The notes under the pieces are model-generated. The model was not told the origin of the DNA. It did no database searches and worked only from the letters and a program-made list of their open reading frames with translations. A stretch of DNA of 9,223 nucleotides, taken from positions 1-9,223 of the forward strand of contig JAOZRC010000176.1 in assembly GCA_029940345.1 (NCBI GenBank), given 5' to 3'. Position 1 is the stretch's first letter, and the number at the start of each line of letters is the position of its first letter. This DNA is from Desulfobacterales bacterium. GTDB lineage: Bacteria > Desulfobacterota > Desulfobacteria > Desulfobacterales > JAUCGF01. Both the position numbers and the translations under genes were made by a program. This document shows positions 6,346 to 9,223 of the stretch, in pieces.

Positions 6346-7725
6346 ATGACAGATATGAATGCAAAAATTAAGGAAATGGCCGCACATACTTACGGTACAT
6401 GGAACTGGCAGAAAAACTGGCAGGCGCCGATGCTGGTCACTGATGCGGAAGGCGTGCATTTTTACGATGACAAAGGTAAGCCGTATATTGATTTTTCTTC
6501 TCAACTGATGTGTTCCAATTTGGGACATAAAAATCAGGCCATTATCGAAGCCATTGTAAAGCAAGTCGAAAAATTACCTTATGTGGCCCCGATATTTACT
6601 ACCGAGGCGTCTCTGGCGGCTGTCGAAGCGTTGCGTTCGATTATGCCTCCCGAATTGACTAAATTGTCTTTCTCCACCAGCGGCACCGAAGCCAATGACG
6701 GCGCCTTGGTGATGACCCGGCTTTCCAAAGCGCCGGATTACAAGGTGATTTCACGTTACCATTCCTATCATGGCGCCACTCCGGCCGGCATGGCATTCAC
6801 TGGCGACCCGCGGCGATGGCCGGTGGAGCGCGTTCGTTATACTGTGGACGGTGTCCGTTTCGCCCCGGATTGTTACTGCTACCGCTGTCCGTTCGCAATG
6901 GAATACCCTGGCTGTAACGTTCAATGCGCCCGTTATCTGGACTATATGATCAAAGAAGAAGGCAATGTGGCCGCGATGATCGTTGAGCCTATTGTCGGCA
7001 CCAACGGCCGTCTCGTTCCGCCGCCGGAATATTTTCCTTTGGTCAGAAAAATTTGTGATGAAAACAATGTGCTGCTCATCGCCGATGAAGTGATGACCGG
7101 CTGGTTCCGAACCGGCAAAGCGTTTGCCATGGAACATTGGAACGTTACGCCGGACATTATGACCACCGCCAAAGGATGCACCTCCGCGTACACACCTTTG
7201 GGCATCACCGCCACCACCCAAAAAGTGGCCGAATTTTTCGATGATAACTTATTCTGCCACGGGCATACGTATGCCTTTCATCCCCTGGCATTATCCGCAG
7301 TGCCGGCGGCAGTTTCCGAATACCGCAAACTGATGGATTCCGGATTGCCCCAGGAAGTCGCTGAACACCTGGAAAACAAACTGTATAAACTGGCGGATAA
7401 CCATCCCTGCATCGGGGATGTCCGCGGTATCGGCCATTTCTGGGGAATCGAAATCGTAAAAAACCGGGCGACTAAAGAGCCTTTCAATGTAAAAGCGGAT
7501 AAACTCAGTGGCGCCCCGTTAATGACTGCCAAAATCGCCGGCCAGGCCATCCAAAACGGTCTTTACATAGCGCCCTGGTATGACACCCTTGTCATTGCAC
7601 CACCATTGATTATCACCAAAGCGCAGGTCGATGAAGCCTTGGAAATTCTGTCTAAAGCGTTGGAAGTTGCTGATCAGGAGACTATAAGTACAGACGTTGC
7701 GGCTTCCCGAAGTTCGGCGTTTTAA
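6346..7725 (+). CDS. Class III PLP-dependent aminotransferase (beta-alanine/omega-amino acid type)
   Basis: A 459-residue fold-type I, class III aminotransferase. It would transfer the amino group of an omega-amino acid to pyruvate or 2-oxoglutarate; next to the other genes here beta-alanine (giving malonate semialdehyde) or beta-aminoisobutyrate is the likely donor. Motifs: FSTSGTEANDGA (cofactor phosphate cup), YHSYHGAT (ring-stacking region), VEPIVGTNG, the class III signature LLIADEVMTGWFRTG with D247 for the pyridine nitrogen, and the Schiff-base lysine K276 in TTAKGCTSAYTPLG. A short insert carries C176, C178, C181, C190 and C194, a pattern I associate with the taurine-2-oxoglutarate-like subgroup. 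The start at 6346 follows AAGGAG by 9 bases. The C-terminal tail after about residue 440 is polar and probably disordered. A taurine or GABA aminotransferase is the alternative; context favours beta-alanine. Confidence 0.85.
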   Translation: MTDMNAKIKEMAAHTYGTWNWQKNWQAPMLVTDAEGVHFYDDKGKPYIDFSSQLMCSNLGHKNQAIIEAIVKQVEKLPYVAPIFTTEASLAAVEALRSIMPPELTKLSFSTSGTEANDGALVMTRLSKAPDYKVISRYHSYHGATPAGMAFTGDPRRWPVERVRYTVDGVRFAPDCYCYRCPFAMEYPGCNVQCARYLDYMIKEEGNVAAMIVEPIVGTNGRLVPPPEYFPLVRKICDENNVLLIADEVMTGWFRTGKAFAMEHWNVTPDIMTTAKGCTSAYTPLGITATTQKVAEFFDDNLFCHGHTYAFHPLALSAVPAAVSEYRKLMDSGLPQEVAEHLENKLYKLADNHPCIGDVRGIGHFWGIEIVKNRATKEPFNVKADKLSGAPLMTAKIAGQAIQNGLYIAPWYDTLVIAPPLIITKAQVDEALEILSKALEVADQETISTDVAASRSSAF

Positions 7726-7749
7726 ATACCTGTGCAGTGGCTATCTGAT

Positions 7750-7922
7750 GTAGGGTGGGCAACGTTTTTCCTCTCACCTGATTCATATCTGATGAAAACG
7801 TAAAGCCACAGACTTCGTTAACAGAAACTGCCTTTGCCCACCGGTTTTTAGTAAACTGGTGGGCATCGCCGACAAAGATAGGCGCTATATACAAGATCGG
7901 TTTCCGGCGATGCCCACCCTAC
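7750..7922. repeat. 173-bp repeat element with four alternating GGTGGGCA cores
   Basis: The terminal inverted repeats are GTAGGGTGGGCA (7750-7761) and TGCCCACCCTAC (7911-7922), perfect over 12 bp and extending to 14 of 15. Inside is a hairpin of GCCCACCGGTTT (7836-7847) with AAACTGGTGGGC (7853-7864), one mismatch and a 5-base loop. A second inner pair is GGTGGGCATCGCCG (7858-7871) with its exact complement at 7905-7918. The core GGTGGGCA therefore occurs four times in alternating orientation (7754, 7835, 7858, 7911). No open reading frame of interest lies inside. It is best read as a MITE- or BIME-type mobile repeat inserted between the aminotransferase and amidohydrolase genes; in RNA it would fold strongly. 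Confidence 0.8.
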
Positions 7923-7929
7923 CGATAAT

Positions 7930-7955
7930 TGCAACCGCACAGGTTGCATTTTTTT
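7930..7955 (+). terminator. Canonical intrinsic terminator directly before the amidohydrolase gene
   Basis: TGCAACC (7930-7936) and GGTTGCA (7942-7948) form a perfect 7-bp stem with a GCACA loop, followed at once by seven T residues (7949-7955). The next gene's Shine-Dalgarno (CGGAG, 7961-7965) and ATG (7973) follow with no space for a promoter in between. It may end the upstream transcript, or act as an attenuator that must be read through for the amidohydrolase to be made. Confidence 0.75.
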
Positions 7956-7972
7956 CATGACGGAGATTAAAA

Positions 7973-9214
7973 ATGAACCCTGAAAATTTAAGAGTCAATG
8001 GCAAAAGACTGCAACAAACGCTGGAAGATATGGCCAAGATCGGCGCCACACCGGCCGGCGGCGTCCAACGCTTGACGCTCACCGATGAAGACAAAGCCGC
8101 GCGTGATCTTTTCGTTCAATGGCTGAAAGAACTGAATCTTGAAATCACCATTGACGAAATGGGCAACATTTTCGGAAAACGAGCTGGCAAAAACAATGCG
8201 CTTACGCCGGTATTAAGTGGGTCGCATATTGACTCCCAGCCCAAAGGCGGACGTTTTGACGGCACCCTCGGTGTGATGACCGTGCTGGAAGTGTTGCGCA
8301 CGCTTGATGAAAATGATATTCGCACCGAGCGTCCCCTGGTGATCGTAGATTGGACCAATGAGGAAGGCTCGCGCTTTGCCCCGGCCATGGTTTCTTCCGG
8401 TGTCTGGGCCGGCGCGCTTGATCGCGATTGGGCGTATGACCGGACGGATATTAACGGAATTCGATTTGAAGATGAATTGATCCGCATCGGTTACAAAGGC
8501 GCGGCACCTGCCAAAAAATGGCCGCTTCATACTTACTATGAACTCCACATTGAGCAAGGCCCGATGCTGGAAAGAGAACATAAAATCATCGGCGCTCCCA
8601 AGGGGATTCTTTGTTTGCATTGGTATGACGTTTATTTGGAAGGCGAAGCCAACCAGGTGGGACCGACGCCAATGGAAGGACGTCATGACGCCCTATGCGC
8701 CGCCGCCGAGATGATTCTTAAAGTCAACGCTCTTCCCGAACGCATGGGCGGCAATATGGTGGCAACAGTAGGCGAGATTCAAAACTATCCCAACTCCCGC
8801 AATATCATACCGGATAAGGTGCATTTTACAGTGGATATTCGCTCCTGGGATGATGATCTGGCAATAAATGCCTGGAATCTGCTTCGCAAGGATTTTGAGT
8901 CCCTTGCCCAGGCGCGCGGCTGCCCGATTCGTATCGAAGAAACCTGGCGCGTGGAACATTCACCGTTTGATAAAAACCTGGTGCAGCGCGTTCTGGATAA
9001 TGCCGACATGCTAGGCTACCCCAGTCTTTATATGATCAGCGGTGCCGGCCATGATGCCAGTTACATGAACCAAATCGCCCCTGCCGCAATGATTTTCGTC
9101 CCCAGCATCGGCGGGCGCAGCCATGTTGAAGTGGAAAACACTGAATGGAAAGATTGTGAAGCCGGAGCAAATGTGTTATTGCATAGTATGCTTCAATCGG
9201 CTGATGAAAAATAG
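7973..9214 (+). CDS. Zn-dependent N-carbamoyl-beta-alanine amidohydrolase (M20, beta-ureidopropionase type)
   Basis: A 413-residue M20-family amidase/carbamoylase. It would hydrolyse N-carbamoyl-beta-alanine (or the beta-aminoisobutyrate analogue) to the beta-amino acid, CO2 and ammonia. Expected two-metal ligands are visible: H85 and bridging D96 in GSHIDSQPKGGRFDG, E131 in NEEGSRF with E130 as catalytic base, H192 in HIEQG, and H384 in IGGRSHVEVE. The lid/dimerisation domain (about 205-320) has GPTPMEGRHDA, NSRNIIP and VDIRSW; GAGHDASYM (H360) closes the site. The GSH.DSQP.GG..DG form is typical of beta-ureidopropionases. One deviation: the usual HAG before TPM reads NQVG (Q228 in place of His). 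The length matches the family (about 400-420). The ATG at 7973 has CGGAG 7 bases upstream. Its product would feed the aminotransferase encoded before it. Allantoate amidohydrolase, ureidoglycolate hydrolase or an L-carbamoylase are alternatives. Confidence 0.85.
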   Translation: MNPENLRVNGKRLQQTLEDMAKIGATPAGGVQRLTLTDEDKAARDLFVQWLKELNLEITIDEMGNIFGKRAGKNNALTPVLSGSHIDSQPKGGRFDGTLGVMTVLEVLRTLDENDIRTERPLVIVDWTNEEGSRFAPAMVSSGVWAGALDRDWAYDRTDINGIRFEDELIRIGYKGAAPAKKWPLHTYYELHIEQGPMLEREHKIIGAPKGILCLHWYDVYLEGEANQVGPTPMEGRHDALCAAAEMILKVNALPERMGGNMVATVGEIQNYPNSRNIIPDKVHFTVDIRSWDDDLAINAWNLLRKDFESLAQARGCPIRIEETWRVEHSPFDKNLVQRVLDNADMLGYPSLYMISGAGHDASYMNQIAPAAMIFVPSIGGRSHVEVENTEWKDCEAGANVLLHSMLQSADEK

Positions 9215-9223
9215 GCATTCTTT

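Noticed and set aside
6751..7221. 156-residue minus-strand open frame inside the aminotransferase gene
   Set aside because: It is antisense to a gene with clear catalytic motifs and is rich in His, Arg and Gly as expected for a shadow frame.
7750..7922. CRISPR array or riboswitch interpretation of the repeated GGTGGGCA motif
   Set aside because: The copies alternate in orientation and spacing is irregular (81, 23 and 53 bases), unlike a CRISPR array, and no known riboswitch core was recognised.

Overview
The window looks bacterial: compact genes, Shine-Dalgarno sites and intrinsic-terminator-type hairpins. Base composition is moderate and the intergenic spaces are rich in short inverted repeats. 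The mix of an orphan ABC-type periplasmic binding protein, an acylating semialdehyde dehydrogenase and a rubrerythrin-like protein suggests a Gram-negative anaerobe, possibly Desulfobacterota. That assignment is inference; no ribosomal RNA or other phylogenetic marker is present.

Left part (1-4010). An unrecognised plus-strand gene enters from the left edge and ends at 710. Its frame is open from the first bases of the window. After a roughly 150-bp nested inverted-repeat element (764-913), three genes lie on the minus strand. Read in their own direction they are an Lrp/AsnC-family regulator (4010-3507), an unrecognised 370-aa protein (3432-2320) and an orphan secreted ABC-transporter substrate-binding protein (2088-913). 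A 20-bp near-perfect hairpin repeat sits between the regulator and the 370-aa gene, directly against the latter's start codon.

Middle (4011-4320). This is a 310-bp, very A+T-rich divergent control region between the regulator and the catabolic cluster. It carries candidate promoters and paired palindromic motifs that the regulator could bind.

Right part (4321-9214). Four plus-strand genes follow: a methylmalonate/malonate-semialdehyde dehydrogenase of the CoA-acylating type, a small ferritin-like protein, a class III PLP-dependent aminotransferase with an unusual cysteine cluster, and a zinc-dependent M20-family N-carbamoyl-beta-alanine amidohydrolase (beta-ureidopropionase type). Together they fit the lower half of reductive pyrimidine degradation: N-carbamoyl-beta-alanine to beta-alanine (amidohydrolase), to malonate semialdehyde (aminotransferase), to acetyl-CoA plus CO2 (dehydrogenase). 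The thymine branch would give propionyl-CoA by the same steps. Upper-pathway genes (dihydropyrimidine dehydrogenase, dihydropyrimidinase) are not in the window and could lie just beyond the right edge.

The least explained features are the ferritin-like gene inside the cluster and the Cys cluster in the aminotransferase. The next is a 173-bp repeat with four alternating GGTGGGCA cores followed by a canonical intrinsic terminator directly in front of the amidohydrolase start, an arrangement that implies either attenuation or a broken operon. No CRISPR array, tRNA, rRNA or intact transposase was seen.
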